From contig JAQBQL010000098.1 in NCBI GenBank assembly GCA_028287035.1, forward strand, positions 1 to 42,538: a stretch of 42,538 nucleotides of DNA. Reading direction: 5' to 3'. The DNA comes from Labilithrix sp. (GTDB taxonomy: Bacteria; Myxococcota; Polyangia; Polyangiales; Polyangiaceae). The position numbers were made by a program, and so were the translations under genes. Shown here one piece after another: positions 8,245 through 16,708 of this stretch (positions within the stretch are counted from its first letter, which is position 1; every line of letters begins with the position of its first letter). The notes below the pieces were generated by a model. That model was not told where the DNA came from, did no database searches, and saw only the letters and a program-made list of their open reading frames with translations.

Positions 8245-10134
8245 GTGACGATTCCATTCACGCCACCGCCGAACCCGCGCATGGTGCGCCCCGCGACAAG
8301 GAGCCTGGCAACCGTGCTCCTGCTGGCCACCGCCGCCGCCTGTTCCGACGCGGCCGACGTCGACCCTGGTGTCGAGTCAGACGCACACACTCCAAGCGAG
8401 AACGTGACCTTCGCCGCTTCGGCGATCGTCGGCGTCTCGAACCGGGCCCTCCTGGCGAACGCCGGCCTGATCGACGTTCCCATGCGCGGCGCCTATTTCT
8501 TCGCGGGCTCGGGAAAGGGGGATCCGGAGAACTACACCCAGCACCCCTTGGATCCACGGCATCTACAGTGGGGAGACAGTCAGAGCGCGCGCGATTTCGC
8601 AGTCCAGCAGATGGTCGACGCCAACGTCAACACCATCGTCATGTCGTACTGGGGACCTCCTGGCACCGACAACTGGCACTTCGCGCCCATGAACACCACG
8701 CCTGCCTCACACGAGGAGCTCTTTGCCAGCGTACAGGGCAAGAACGTGACCATCATGCCTCTCATCGAAGAGGCCGACGGCGACTGCGCATCCTACGTGC
8801 AGTCTCCCTCCATGTACTTCCGCCAATGGTTCCCGGCCGGCGTCGACCAGGCGGGCAACCCGCTCCTCGTTCGCATCAAGGATCTTGTCAATCGGTTCAT
8901 CAAGAATCCGGCACACCCTGAGTGGGCGCGCTCGTTCACGAAGATGTACGACCGGTTCGGCACCGCTCGCTACATGTTCGATCTGCTGGATGTCGGCTCG
9001 TCGCAGCCGGGCGTCACGCCAGCGCAATTCGCGGCCGGCTTTGACCGGCTCGCCGACAAGGTGTTCCAGGACACCGGCGTGCCAATCGGCTTCACGATCG
9101 ACCCGGGTCAAGCCTTCCCGGCCGGCGACAACAGCCCGAAACGCTGCACGGCCGTGCCGCCCCTGACGTACGACGCCAACACCTCTCAGACCGCGGCCGC
9201 GCTGGCCTACAGCTGGAGTGTCGTCGCCGTGCAGCCCTTCCTCAGTCAGCTGAACATCTCCTTCGGCCCGACGAGCCAGTATCCCCAGGCCGATCGCTAC
9301 ACCCGCATGCGTGCCTTCAAGCGCGACATGATCGAGATGTGGGCGGGCGCCGGCGTGCCGTACATCCTCGACCTGACAGCCGGCTATCACGCAACGATCT
9401 GGGACAAGGACTCGCCGCTCCCGCCGCCCCCGTCCTCGCTGCCCTATGGCAACGACGACGGGTGGCGCAATTCTGAATCGTCGCTCCGCAAGGGCCAGGG
9501 TCGCCTGACGGGGGTGGTGTTCACCGCCTGGAACGGTCTTGCCGAGGGCTGGGCAGGCATGCCCACGGTGGAGAACAACGACTCGATGTACTCATGGGTC
9601 CAGCGGACATTCAGCCAGGATCCGCGGTACTGCAATCATGCGCAGTTCGTGGGGGGCAAGTTCGCGTTCGCCATCTATGGCGACATCTGCACGAAGTGGC
9701 AGCAGATGGGCTCCCTGCGGGTCCCCGCGCTCACCGGTCCCGGATTCGGAGTACCCAACACCGGCGAGCTGCCGACGCCTGGCGGCCGCGGCCGCTACGT
9801 CCAGTTCGAGAACAACACGCGTGCCATCACCTGGTCGCCCACGGGAACGCCGGGGCACAGCTCGACGAATGCCGTGTACGGCCTGATTTATGCGGCCTAC
9901 AAGAAGTTTGGTATGGACGCCGCGGGCGGAGGTCTCGGCCTGCCGGTCACCGACGAGAGCGCGTCGACTTTCTGGTGCCAGGGCGGCCGGTTCAACGAGT
10001 TCGAGTCGGGCTACATCGACTACTGCCCCACCGCTCGTTGGGGTGGCGACCCGGCGGGCACGGTGTTGGTCTATCACCAGAATCGTTACGACTGCGTTCG
10101 TCCGGACGGCAGCGTTCACTACAGCTGCATCTGA
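8245..10134 (+). CDS. Surface lipoprotein with glycoside-hydrolase-like barrel (DUF5010/GH99-like) and LGFP repeats; copy 1
   Basis: 629 residues from GTG 8245. A signal peptide ends in the lipobox ATAAAC followed by SDAADV. Residues about 80-465 look like a TIM-barrel glycoside-hydrolase-like domain, with PMRGAYFFAG, a region with NVNTIVMSYWGPPG and a late WNGLAEGWAG segment; the nearest description I can give is DUF5010/GH71-GH99-like, by inference. Residues about 475-629 hold LGFP-type repeats (GLGLPVTDE, then GGRFNEFESGYIDY), modules known from actinobacterial cell-wall proteins. Catalytic residues cannot be named with confidence. The protein is a clear paralogue of the one at 37892-39931: same order, with shared GAYFFAG, PQ/LDPRHL, VNTIVMS and WNG-EGW-GM blocks. 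The two bracket the glycan genes, suggesting roles in binding or processing the glycan. Confidence 0.8.
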   Translation: MTIPFTPPPNPRMVRPATRSLATVLLLATAAACSDAADVDPGVESDAHTPSENVTFAASAIVGVSNRALLANAGLIDVPMRGAYFFAGSGKGDPENYTQHPLDPRHLQWGDSQSARDFAVQQMVDANVNTIVMSYWGPPGTDNWHFAPMNTTPASHEELFASVQGKNVTIMPLIEEADGDCASYVQSPSMYFRQWFPAGVDQAGNPLLVRIKDLVNRFIKNPAHPEWARSFTKMYDRFGTARYMFDLLDVGSSQPGVTPAQFAAGFDRLADKVFQDTGVPIGFTIDPGQAFPAGDNSPKRCTAVPPLTYDANTSQTAAALAYSWSVVAVQPFLSQLNISFGPTSQYPQADRYTRMRAFKRDMIEMWAGAGVPYILDLTAGYHATIWDKDSPLPPPPSSLPYGNDDGWRNSESSLRKGQGRLTGVVFTAWNGLAEGWAGMPTVENNDSMYSWVQRTFSQDPRYCNHAQFVGGKFAFAIYGDICTKWQQMGSLRVPALTGPGFGVPNTGELPTPGGRGRYVQFENNTRAITWSPTGTPGHSSTNAVYGLIYAAYKKFGMDAAGGGLGLPVTDESASTFWCQGGRFNEFESGYIDYCPTARWGGDPAGTVLVYHQNRYDCVRPDGSVHYSCI

Positions 10135-10186
10135 CCGGCCGACACCTGGCGGAGGTCTCCCCGCTGGGTCGCCCGAGCTTATCGGA

Positions 10187-10192
10187 TAGTGT
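10187..10192 (+). promoter_or_regulatory. -10-like hexamer TAGTGT for the SDR gene
   Basis: TAGTGT ends 6 bases before ATG 10199, the leaderless arrangement. GTG 10196 directly before it is less likely under this model. Confidence 0.5.
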
Positions 10193-10198
10193 CGGGTG

Positions 10199-11206
10199 AT
10201 GACCAACACCGCACCGCACCGTGGGCCTGTCGTCGTCACGGGGGCCGCCGGCTTCCTCGGCGCGGTGGTGGTCGAGCAGCTCCTCGCGCGCGGCGTGACC
10301 GACATTCGTGGGGTCGACCTCGAGGTGCCGAAGGACCGGCACTTCGAGACCGACCCGCGTGGTCGCGTGCGCTACTGGCAGCGCGACCTGCGCGGCGACT
10401 CGCTGAGCGAGCCCTTCGCAGGCGCGCAGACCGTCCTACATCTGGCGGCGTGCCAGTATCACACGCCCGTGGCATCCTCGACCTACGAGCTCCCCTTCTT
10501 CTCGATCAACGTCGACGGCACGAGGCGGGTCATCGAGGCCGCCAAGGACGCCGGGCTGAGGCACCTCGTGTTCGTGTCGACCAACATGGTCTACGGGCTG
10601 CCGCGCGCGCTGCCACTCACGGAGCAGCATCCGCGCGATCCGTTCGGCCCCTACGGGCAGTCGAAGCTCGCGGCCGAGCGGCTCGTCGAGGCCGCACACT
10701 CCGACACCTTCGATTGCGCCGTCGTGCGCCCCGGCCTCATCGTGGGTCCGGGTCGCGTGGGCGTGGTGGAGCGGGTCTTCGCGTGGATCGATGCGGGCCG
10801 GCCGATCACCATGATTGGCAATGCCGAAAACCGCTACGAGGTGATGCACGTGCAGGACGTCGCCTCGCTGGTCATCGCTGCGAGCACGCACCGCGGCTTC
10901 GCCGCTTACAACTGCGCTGCATCGTCGGTGCCCACGATGCGCGAGTGGATCGAGGCAGTGAAGAAGGTGGCCGGTTCGCGCTCGCCGATCCTCGGCATCC
11001 CCGGGCGCGCGGTGAAGCCCGTGCTCGCGCTGCTCGAGAAGGTGCGTCTCGCGCCTCTCCGCAAGGACCAGTATCTGATCGCGGACGTCGACTACTACAT
11101 GGACGCGAGCCTGGCACGCGAGCAGCTTGGGTGGAGGCCCACGTTCACGGGGATCGAGGCCATCCTCGAGACGTACGCGGCGTACGCCCGCGACCGCGAA
11201 CCGTGA
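10199..11206 (+). CDS. NAD-dependent epimerase/dehydratase (extended SDR)
   Basis: 335 residues. The N-terminal Rossmann motif TGAAGFLG is at residues 14-21, and the catalytic YxxxK (Y152GQSK156) and a Ser/Thr-rich VFVSTNMVYG strand before it are present. This places it in the extended short-chain dehydrogenase family that includes UDP-sugar 4-epimerases, dehydratases and 3-beta-hydroxysteroid-type enzymes. The C-terminal part (PTMREWIEAVKKVAGS, then REQLGWRPTFTGIEAILETY) is typical of sugar-nucleotide epimerases. It is the first gene of the glycan region and has its own TAGTGT box. It does not resemble the ADP-heptose 6-epimerase HldD closely enough to be called that, so the nucleotide-sugar substrate is unknown. 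Confidence 0.85.
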   Translation: MTNTAPHRGPVVVTGAAGFLGAVVVEQLLARGVTDIRGVDLEVPKDRHFETDPRGRVRYWQRDLRGDSLSEPFAGAQTVLHLAACQYHTPVASSTYELPFFSINVDGTRRVIEAAKDAGLRHLVFVSTNMVYGLPRALPLTEQHPRDPFGPYGQSKLAAERLVEAAHSDTFDCAVVRPGLIVGPGRVGVVERVFAWIDAGRPITMIGNAENRYEVMHVQDVASLVIAASTHRGFAAYNCAASSVPTMREWIEAVKKVAGSRSPILGIPGRAVKPVLALLEKVRLAPLRKDQYLIADVDYYMDASLAREQLGWRPTFTGIEAILETYAAYARDREP

Positions 11207-11308
11207 CCGCCGCTCGCAAAAGGTGTCCTCTCAGCTCGTGTCGGCTCCGGGCCCTGGTGGGCGGGGCCGCGAAGCCGTGTACGCGTGTGACGACATCTTC
11301 GGCGCCCG

Positions 11309-12337
11309 TCACGGACGGAGGACCAGCAGCGAGCTTACCTCCCGGAAAAGATCCGGCAGCCAGTGAATCAGGTAGACGAAGCCGAGCACCCAGGCCACCA
11401 CCCAGGGGCGGGAACGTCGCTCGACGAAGAGCGCCGTCGGGTACAGGTAGACCACGTACCAGCCCTGCAGAAGCGTGAGCTTGGCGAACGTACCAAAGAC
11501 CCAGAGCGCGGTTCCCGCGGCTTGCCAGCGGCGATGGGAGGAGGCGAGGACCGAGAAGGCCACCGTGAACCCCAGCGCGCCCAGCGTGGTCCGATCGTGA
11601 CCGAACAGATCGTGGATGCGAAGCGGGCTCTGCCGGTGCGGGGAGAGGGCGCCGATTGCGCCGAGGTACCCGGCGATGACCAGCGTAACCAGCGTGAGGA
11701 AGCCGGCCACGGCCACCTGCGGCTCCCGCAGGACACGCCGGCCGCGTAGCCCCACGAGACCCAGGAGATCACGCGCGAAGAACGGAAGAACGAGCAGCGC
11801 CTGAAACTTGAAGAAGAACGCGACGGCCAGGAACAGCAAGCGACGCTCGACGGTGCGAGCGGTAGCGGCGAGGACGAGCACCGCCACCACGAGCGCATCG
11901 TACTGACCGTGCAGCCCCCAGCCGAGCGCATGCGCGAGGCAGCAGACCGCGTAGAGGCCCCACAGGATGGTGCCCTCGGTGCTCTGGGAGTCCTCCTTTC
12001 CGAACCGCCAGATCCGTAACGACGACCACACCGCGGCCACGCCGAAGACGAACACCAGCAGGGTCGCCGCGGCATCGAGGGGGACGAGCCCGCGGTACGC
12101 GAGCTGCGCCAGGGGCATGAAGAAGAGCAGCGCGCCCGGCGGGTACAGGTAGGCCGTGTTCGTCCACGTGTATGCCGGCGCGTCTCCGAGGACCGGCATG
12201 CCCGTCATGTCTGTCACGTAGATGGCGGGGCCGATCCGTAGCGACTCCCACGCGTAACGGAGATGCCGGTAGTGGTCCGTGTAGTACGAGAATTCGAGCT
12301 CCTTGGGCGCGCCGGAGCGGCGCCACACGTGCACCAC
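11309..12337 (-). CDS. GT-C membrane glycosyltransferase, GT87/DUF2029-like
   Basis: At least 342 residues with about nine hydrophobic segments. It resembles the GT87/DUF2029 family, which moves mannose or other sugars from polyprenyl-phosphate donors on the periplasmic side: YTWTNTAYLYPPGALLFFMP after the first loop, GWGLHGQYDALVVAVLVLA and FFFKFQALLVLPFFARD are characteristic. GTG 12337 is the first conventional start codon, but it would cut the N-terminal helix in half. The frame is open upstream to the TGA at 12431-12433, encoding RRSAIALERALLALGILLLV with no ATG, GTG or TTG. A CTG at 12400, just after the upstream methyltransferase stop (12405-12407), may be the true start. It is the second gene of an operon with that methyltransferase. 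The convergent gap to the SDR gene (11207-11308) shows no convincing terminator. Confidence 0.8.
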   Translation of the reverse strand: MVHVWRRSGAPKELEFSYYTDHYRHLRYAWESLRIGPAIYVTDMTGMPVLGDAPAYTWTNTAYLYPPGALLFFMPLAQLAYRGLVPLDAAATLLVFVFGVAAVWSSLRIWRFGKEDSQSTEGTILWGLYAVCCLAHALGWGLHGQYDALVVAVLVLAATARTVERRLLFLAVAFFFKFQALLVLPFFARDLLGLVGLRGRRVLREPQVAVAGFLTLVTLVIAGYLGAIGALSPHRQSPLRIHDLFGHDRTTLGALGFTVAFSVLASSHRRWQAAGTALWVFGTFAKLTLLQGWYVVYLYPTALFVERRSRPWVVAWVLGFVYLIHWLPDLFREVSSLLVLRP

Positions 12338-12404
12338 CAGCAGGAGGATGCCGAGCGCCAGCAGCGCGCGCTCGAGCGCGATCGCCGAGCGCCGGCTCAG
12401 CGGC

Positions 12405-13163
12405 CTACCAGTCGCCCTTGGTGGCGGCGATCACGACGTGCGGATACGGGAGCACATCGGGGACGCGGACCGCGCGCACCTTGAAGCCGAGCCCGCGCAG
12501 GAGCTCGCCCCACTCACGATGATGGCGGTAGGCAAGCGGCTCGTTCCAGCCGACCATCGCGCGATCGAGGTACTCGGTGAACTTGAGGCCCAGCCATGGC
12601 TCGGTGGTGATGTCCTTGATGATGAGGACGCCGCGCGGCGCGAGCAGCCCGTGCAGCCGCTCGAGCAGGGCGACCTGATCGGAGCGCGGGATGTGGTGCA
12701 TCACGTCGAGGACGTACGCAGCGTCGAACGGCCCTTCGACGTGCGCGTCGCGCGCGTCACCCGCGAGGAACTGCCCGTCGAGCCCGAGCTTCTCGAAGGT
12801 GCGCGCGGCCATGGCAGTGCGTCGAGCGTCGGGGTCCACGCCGACGATCTGACGGGCGCGCTGCGTCTGCGCGAAGTAGGCGGCGAACAGGCCGAAGCCG
12901 CAGCCGATGTCGAGGATGCGGCCCTCTTCCGGAAGCAGCAGGTCGAGCACGCTGAGCAGCTTCGGCCGCATGATCGAGAAGCGAATGGTGGCGTAGGCGC
13001 GCTCGACGGGAGGCAGCACGCGCGTGATGCGCGAGAGCGCCTCGCGACCCCAGATCTCCTGCGCCTCGAGCGGCCTGGCGGCGCTGCGCTCCGTGCGACC
13101 GCGCGCGAGCGCCCGGCGGAGGCGCACGGACACGGGCGGACGATCGGAGGCGGGGATGGACAT
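12405..13163 (-). CDS. Class I SAM-dependent methyltransferase
   Basis: 252 residues with a Rossmann methyltransferase core. Motif I is ILDIGCGFGLFAAYF (residues 83-97), followed by VGVDPDARR, GDARDAHVEGPFDAAYVLDV for motifs II-III, and MHHIP in the post-III position, as in ubiquinone/menaquinone-type and small-molecule methyltransferases. The first 60 residues are basic. The context suggests methylation of a sugar or of a lipid-linked saccharide, but the acceptor cannot be read from sequence. ATG 13163 is preceded 7 bases upstream by TAAGTC (13171-13176). It is divergent from the large operon starting at 13233, and the stop lies just ahead of the GT87-like gene. Confidence 0.87.
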   Translation of the reverse strand: MSIPASDRPPVSVRLRRALARGRTERSAARPLEAQEIWGREALSRITRVLPPVERAYATIRFSIMRPKLLSVLDLLLPEEGRILDIGCGFGLFAAYFAQTQRARQIVGVDPDARRTAMAARTFEKLGLDGQFLAGDARDAHVEGPFDAAYVLDVMHHIPRSDQVALLERLHGLLAPRGVLIIKDITTEPWLGLKFTEYLDRAMVGWNEPLAYRHHREWGELLRGLGFKVRAVRVPDVLPYPHVVIAATKGDW

Positions 13164-13170
13164 GGCTCGC

Positions 13171-13176
13171 GACTTA
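13171..13176 (-). promoter_or_regulatory. -10-like hexamer TAAGTC for the methyltransferase operon
   Basis: TAAGTC lies 7 bases before ATG 13163. It matches the TANNNT pattern except for the last base and is divergent from TAGGGT at 13218. Confidence 0.4.
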
Positions 13177-13217
13177 GCACAAGGCCGGTCCAGAGACGAA
13201 CGGATCCGCGCTTGTAG

Positions 13218-13223
13218 TAGGGT
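13218..13223 (+). promoter_or_regulatory. -10-like hexamer TAGGGT for the 13233-17850 operon
   Basis: TAGGGT ends 9 bases before ATG 13233. It would drive at least the three overlapping genes 13233, 15083 and 16705. Confidence 0.5.
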
Positions 13224-13232
13224 CGTCGGGAC

Positions 13233-15086
13233 ATGCTGCGTCGCCCTCGGCTCTGGACACTCCTCGCCTATCTACCGGTCGCCATCGTCGCGTTCGGCAG
13301 CGCGATGTTCATCCGGAACCATTTCTACGTCCGGGGACCATACCTCCACGATTCCGGCTGGTTCTCGGCCACCGTCTACCACGCGGGCCTCGTGCCCGAG
13401 AACCCGCCGTCCCTGCGGGGGCCGCTCGTCTCGTACTGGGGCTGGCATGTGTCGGTGATCGTCTCGCTGGGGTCGATGCTCTCCTATCTCTTCCCCGTGG
13501 ACCGGGTCGACTGGTACTGCGTGTTCCAGGCGGTCATCTATGCAGCGCTCGCGTTCGCGATGCCGGTCCTCGTCCCCGCCAGGCAGCGGTCCAGCGTGCG
13601 GAGCGGGCTCGCGGTGCTGGTGGCCAACCTGCTCTTCTCGCTGAGCGGTCAGGTGCTGTGCTGTCTCGGCTACCCGCACTTCGAGATCTTCGCGTCGGCT
13701 GGGCTCGCGGTCATGCTGGCCGGCCTCGCGACCGGACGCACGGGCGTCGCCTGGACGGGGATCGTGATGGCCCTCGCTACGCGCGAGGACGGCGGCATTC
13801 ACGCGGCGATGTTCCTAGGAGCGGCGCTGGCCCTGGATCTCACAGGACGGCCGTTCCCGGTGTCGCGACGGAAGCTGATCGTCATGGCGGTGGTCGCGGC
13901 AGCCGTCGCGGTCCTCACCAGCGTCGCGCAGAAGCGACTCTTCGTCACGGTCGACGCCTGGCACCAGTACCTCGCCGGCAACCCGCCCTACGCTCACGTC
14001 ACACGGGCCCTGGTGCTGCGGCGGCTCGACTTCTTCGCCACTCATTCCGGTTACGTCTGGCTGCCGATGGTGGTGACAGCCCTGATCGCCGCCGCCCGCC
14101 GCGATGCGCGGTACCTGCTCGGGTGGGCCTTCAGCATGCCGTGGCTGCTCTTCAACTTCTTCGCGTTTCAGGAGCTGAAGGGCGAGCTCAGCGTGTACAC
14201 GGGCTTTCCCTTCGTGGGCGCCTTGTTCTGGCCGGCGGCCTTCGCAACATCCGAGGCGGCGCGGCGCGGGAGGTCGGGATCCTTGTGGCCGCTCGCTGCC
14301 GGGGCGCTCGTGAGCATCGCGTCGACGCTGGGCATGGTGCCGGGCAGCTGGAATTCGCTCCGGTTCCTTGCCGCCGACATGTTCATCCCGAAGGCCGAGA
14401 ACCCGGCCGGCATCCGGGCGTTCGCGCGGCACCTCCGACGACGCGACTACGGAGCCGTCTACATGTCGCCCGCCGCCGCGTCGTGGGCGCTCGAAGGGCT
14501 GCACGAGCACGAGCTCGTGGCGGCGGTCTTCCGGAAGCCCGACCTCACGGGCGCCGACGGGTACGCCTTCCACATCAACGAAGACAGCTTCGAGCCGCTC
14601 GTCGGCTCGAAGCTCACCACCTGTGGACGCGTCGTCGACACCGGCTTCTTCTTCTGCGGGCGCGCGGGTGGCGCCCTTCCGGAAGGTCTCGAGCCGGCCT
14701 CCCCGCTCATGAGCGGTCTCCACCTCGTCGACGTGCCGCAGGTGCGGAGGGAACATGCCGCGATCCGCGTCGATGCCGCCCTTCCCCCGCAGATCCGCGT
14801 CTTCGGACCTTACCTGCACGCGCCGCCCGGCGCGTACACCGCGCGGTGGACAGTGGACTACGGAGGGTGTCCGGCGACGTCGGCTGCGCCCATCTTGAAG
14901 GTCGACATCCTGCGCGCCGGCGAGGAGATCGTGGGCATCCTCGACGCGGAGAGCATCACGACGCCCGTGGAGCTGCCCTTCGACGTCACCCCCGAGAACC
15001 ACGAGCGGGCCCTCGAGCTGCGCATGTTCTCCGGCAGCTGCCCCTATGTGCTGCGCGCGCTCGAGGTGCGCCCGCGCACGCCGTGA
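13233..15086 (+). CDS. Polytopic GT-C-like membrane protein (DUF2079-like)
   Basis: 617 residues: about ten transmembrane segments over residues 8-400, then a soluble domain of about 210 residues. The first extracytoplasmic loop has the acidic and aromatic pattern of GT-C enzymes (YLHDSGWFSATVYHAGL), then WGWHVSVIVSLGSMLSYLFP, and a REDGG motif (ATREDGGIHAAMFLG) like the conserved REDxx of DUF2079 proteins. This supports a lipid-phosphate-sugar-dependent glycosyltransferase, without proof of activity. The C-terminal part is probably periplasmic and carries three Cys near residues 470-480. It is the first gene of a forward operon, with a 4-base GTGA overlap to the next gene. Confidence 0.78.
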   Translation: MLRRPRLWTLLAYLPVAIVAFGSAMFIRNHFYVRGPYLHDSGWFSATVYHAGLVPENPPSLRGPLVSYWGWHVSVIVSLGSMLSYLFPVDRVDWYCVFQAVIYAALAFAMPVLVPARQRSSVRSGLAVLVANLLFSLSGQVLCCLGYPHFEIFASAGLAVMLAGLATGRTGVAWTGIVMALATREDGGIHAAMFLGAALALDLTGRPFPVSRRKLIVMAVVAAAVAVLTSVAQKRLFVTVDAWHQYLAGNPPYAHVTRALVLRRLDFFATHSGYVWLPMVVTALIAAARRDARYLLGWAFSMPWLLFNFFAFQELKGELSVYTGFPFVGALFWPAAFATSEAARRGRSGSLWPLAAGALVSIASTLGMVPGSWNSLRFLAADMFIPKAENPAGIRAFARHLRRRDYGAVYMSPAAASWALEGLHEHELVAAVFRKPDLTGADGYAFHINEDSFEPLVGSKLTTCGRVVDTGFFFCGRAGGALPEGLEPASPLMSGLHLVDVPQVRREHAAIRVDAALPPQIRVFGPYLHAPPGAYTARWTVDYGGCPATSAAPILKVDILRAGEEIVGILDAESITTPVELPFDVTPENHERALELRMFSGSCPYVLRALEVRPRTP

Positions 15087-16708
15087 GCTCGCGGCGCGGT
15101 CCCCTCGTCGCGGCACTGCTCGTGCCGGTCGCGCTCTTCGTGCTGGTCGACGGGCTCCTCGCCACGTCGCGGGCGGTGTTTCCCCTCGTCTCCTCTGACG
15201 AGATCTTCCCGTATGCCTTCGCGCTCGGGCCGACGCGCTCGTGGAGCATCACGCCCGCCCCGTCCTACGCCGATTTGGGCGTGACGCTGATGCTCGTGAA
15301 GCTGCTCGGATCGCTCGATCCGGTGCAGGAGGCCTACGCGCTCCTGTTCGCGCTGCTACTCCTGGGGGCCTCCTATCGCGTGGCGCGGGCGCTCGGCCTC
15401 CATCGGCTGGATGCCCTGCTCGCAACGCTCAGCGCGGGCGCCGCCCTGTACGGCAGCGTGCGGGCGACGAATGCGACGCATCGGGCGCTGTCGTATCCCG
15501 CGATGCACGGGACGACGCTGCTCGTGGTGGTGCTCGGGATCGGAACGCTGGTGCCACGGCTCGGCCGATCGAACGCGCGGCGCCGCGCGCCACGCTCGAC
15601 CTCGAGCACGGCGGTCGCGGGCGCCGCGCTCGGCGTCCTGGGCTGCGGAGACAGCCTGGTGCTCGCCCAGCTGATCGCGCCGTGCCTCGTGTTGCTGCTG
15701 CTGGTCGTGACCACGTGGCGCGCGCCGCGGAGGCTCGGCCGCGACCTCGCGGGGTTCGTGGGGTCGTTCCTCGCCGGGTTCGTGATCGCGGGCACCGTGC
15801 TGCGCGCCGTCGGTCCCGTGGTTCCCACACGCCCGTTCGTCTTCGCAGGTGACTCGATCCTCCGCGGGCTCGCCTCCCTCGGCACGTTCATGACCGGCGG
15901 CTCCCTCGCGCAAGAGACGAGCGCCGGTGGGCGCGTGCTGCTGCTCCTCGCGCTGCTGGCGCTGCTCCTGGGTGCGACGCGCGCGTGGGGCCGGCCCGCC
16001 GCGCCTGCGGCGACGACGACGACGCTTCTCGTCGCCCTCGTGATCGTCTGCACGCTGCTCGCGCCCGTCCTCGCGGGTGAGGTCGCCGACTACCTGAAGG
16101 TCCGCTACGTCCTGCCCGCGCTCGTGCTGCCGCTCCTGCTCTTCCCCGTGCCGCTCGTGGCCCTGAACCGCCGCGCTTCGGTGCGGCTCGTGGCGTGTGC
16201 GGCGCTCCTCCTCGTGGGCGGCGGCTCCGGGCTCGCGCTCCCACCGCGGGCACCGCGGGAGTATGCGCCGGGCGGCCCTTCCGCCGCCGTGACCGCCCTC
16301 GTGCAGCAGGTGGTCGACGATGGGGTTCGCGTGGGCTTCGCCGGGTACTGGGAGGCGAAACCGCTCGCCGTCGAGGTCGGCCAGGGGGTGCGCATCTCGA
16401 CGCTGCAGCCCGGGGGGTCGAACGTGAGGTGGTGGATCTCGGACGGCGCGTGGATCTTCGAGCACGACCCGGCGCGCGAAGCCTGGCGCCTCCCGCAGCG
16501 CTTTTTCGTGGTCGAGAAGGCGCTGCCGCCGGGGTCCGCCGAGGCGGTGTTCGGGCCGGCCGAGGAGAAGCGACCCATCAACGGGGGTAACGTGCTCGTG
16601 TTCCGCACCGACGAGGCGCGCTACCAGGTCATGGCCGACGCGCACTGCAGGGTGATGGCCGCGGCCGATCGACCGTGCCCGCCCTTCCGCCGGAGCGAGG
16701 CACGATGA
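15083..16708 (+). CDS. Polytopic GT-C-like membrane protein
   Basis: 541 residues from GTG 15083, which overlaps the preceding stop by 4 bases. About eleven hydrophobic segments span residues 8-395. The first external loop contains SDEIFPYAFALG, an Asp-Glu pair placed as in GT-C catalytic loops, and YADLGVTLMLVKLLG follows. The C-terminal 140 residues are soluble and probably periplasmic. No named Pfam family is obvious, so the glycosyltransferase assignment rests on topology, the acidic loop and the neighbours. The longer open frame beginning at 13658 is not the gene: its first part is out-of-frame shadow of the 13233 gene. ATG of the flippase gene overlaps its stop (ATGA). Confidence 0.75.
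   Translation: MSSRRGPLVAALLVPVALFVLVDGLLATSRAVFPLVSSDEIFPYAFALGPTRSWSITPAPSYADLGVTLMLVKLLGSLDPVQEAYALLFALLLLGASYRVARALGLHRLDALLATLSAGAALYGSVRATNATHRALSYPAMHGTTLLVVVLGIGTLVPRLGRSNARRRAPRSTSSTAVAGAALGVLGCGDSLVLAQLIAPCLVLLLLVVTTWRAPRRLGRDLAGFVGSFLAGFVIAGTVLRAVGPVVPTRPFVFAGDSILRGLASLGTFMTGGSLAQETSAGGRVLLLLALLALLLGATRAWGRPAAPAATTTTLLVALVIVCTLLAPVLAGEVADYLKVRYVLPALVLPLLLFPVPLVALNRRASVRLVACAALLLVGGGSGLALPPRAPREYAPGGPSAAVTALVQQVVDDGVRVGFAGYWEAKPLAVEVGQGVRISTLQPGGSNVRWWISDGAWIFEHDPAREAWRLPQRFFVVEKALPPGSAEAVFGPAEEKRPINGGNVLVFRTDEARYQVMADAHCRVMAAADRPCPPFRRSEAR

Noticed and set aside
10199..11206. SDR gene as HldD, which would complete the heptose pathway
   Set aside because: The overall sequence looks like a generic nucleotide-sugar epimerase, and the gene lies 14 kb from the heptose operon with its own promoter.
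11207..11308. Possible terminator between convergent SDR and GT87-like genes
   Set aside because: Only a 4-bp stem (GCCC-TGGT-GGGC) without a T-run is visible, too weak to call.
13658..15082. Upstream part of the open frame that contains the 15083 gene
   Set aside because: It lies out of frame inside the 13233 gene and has shadow composition. The coupled GTG at 15083 begins a normal membrane protein.
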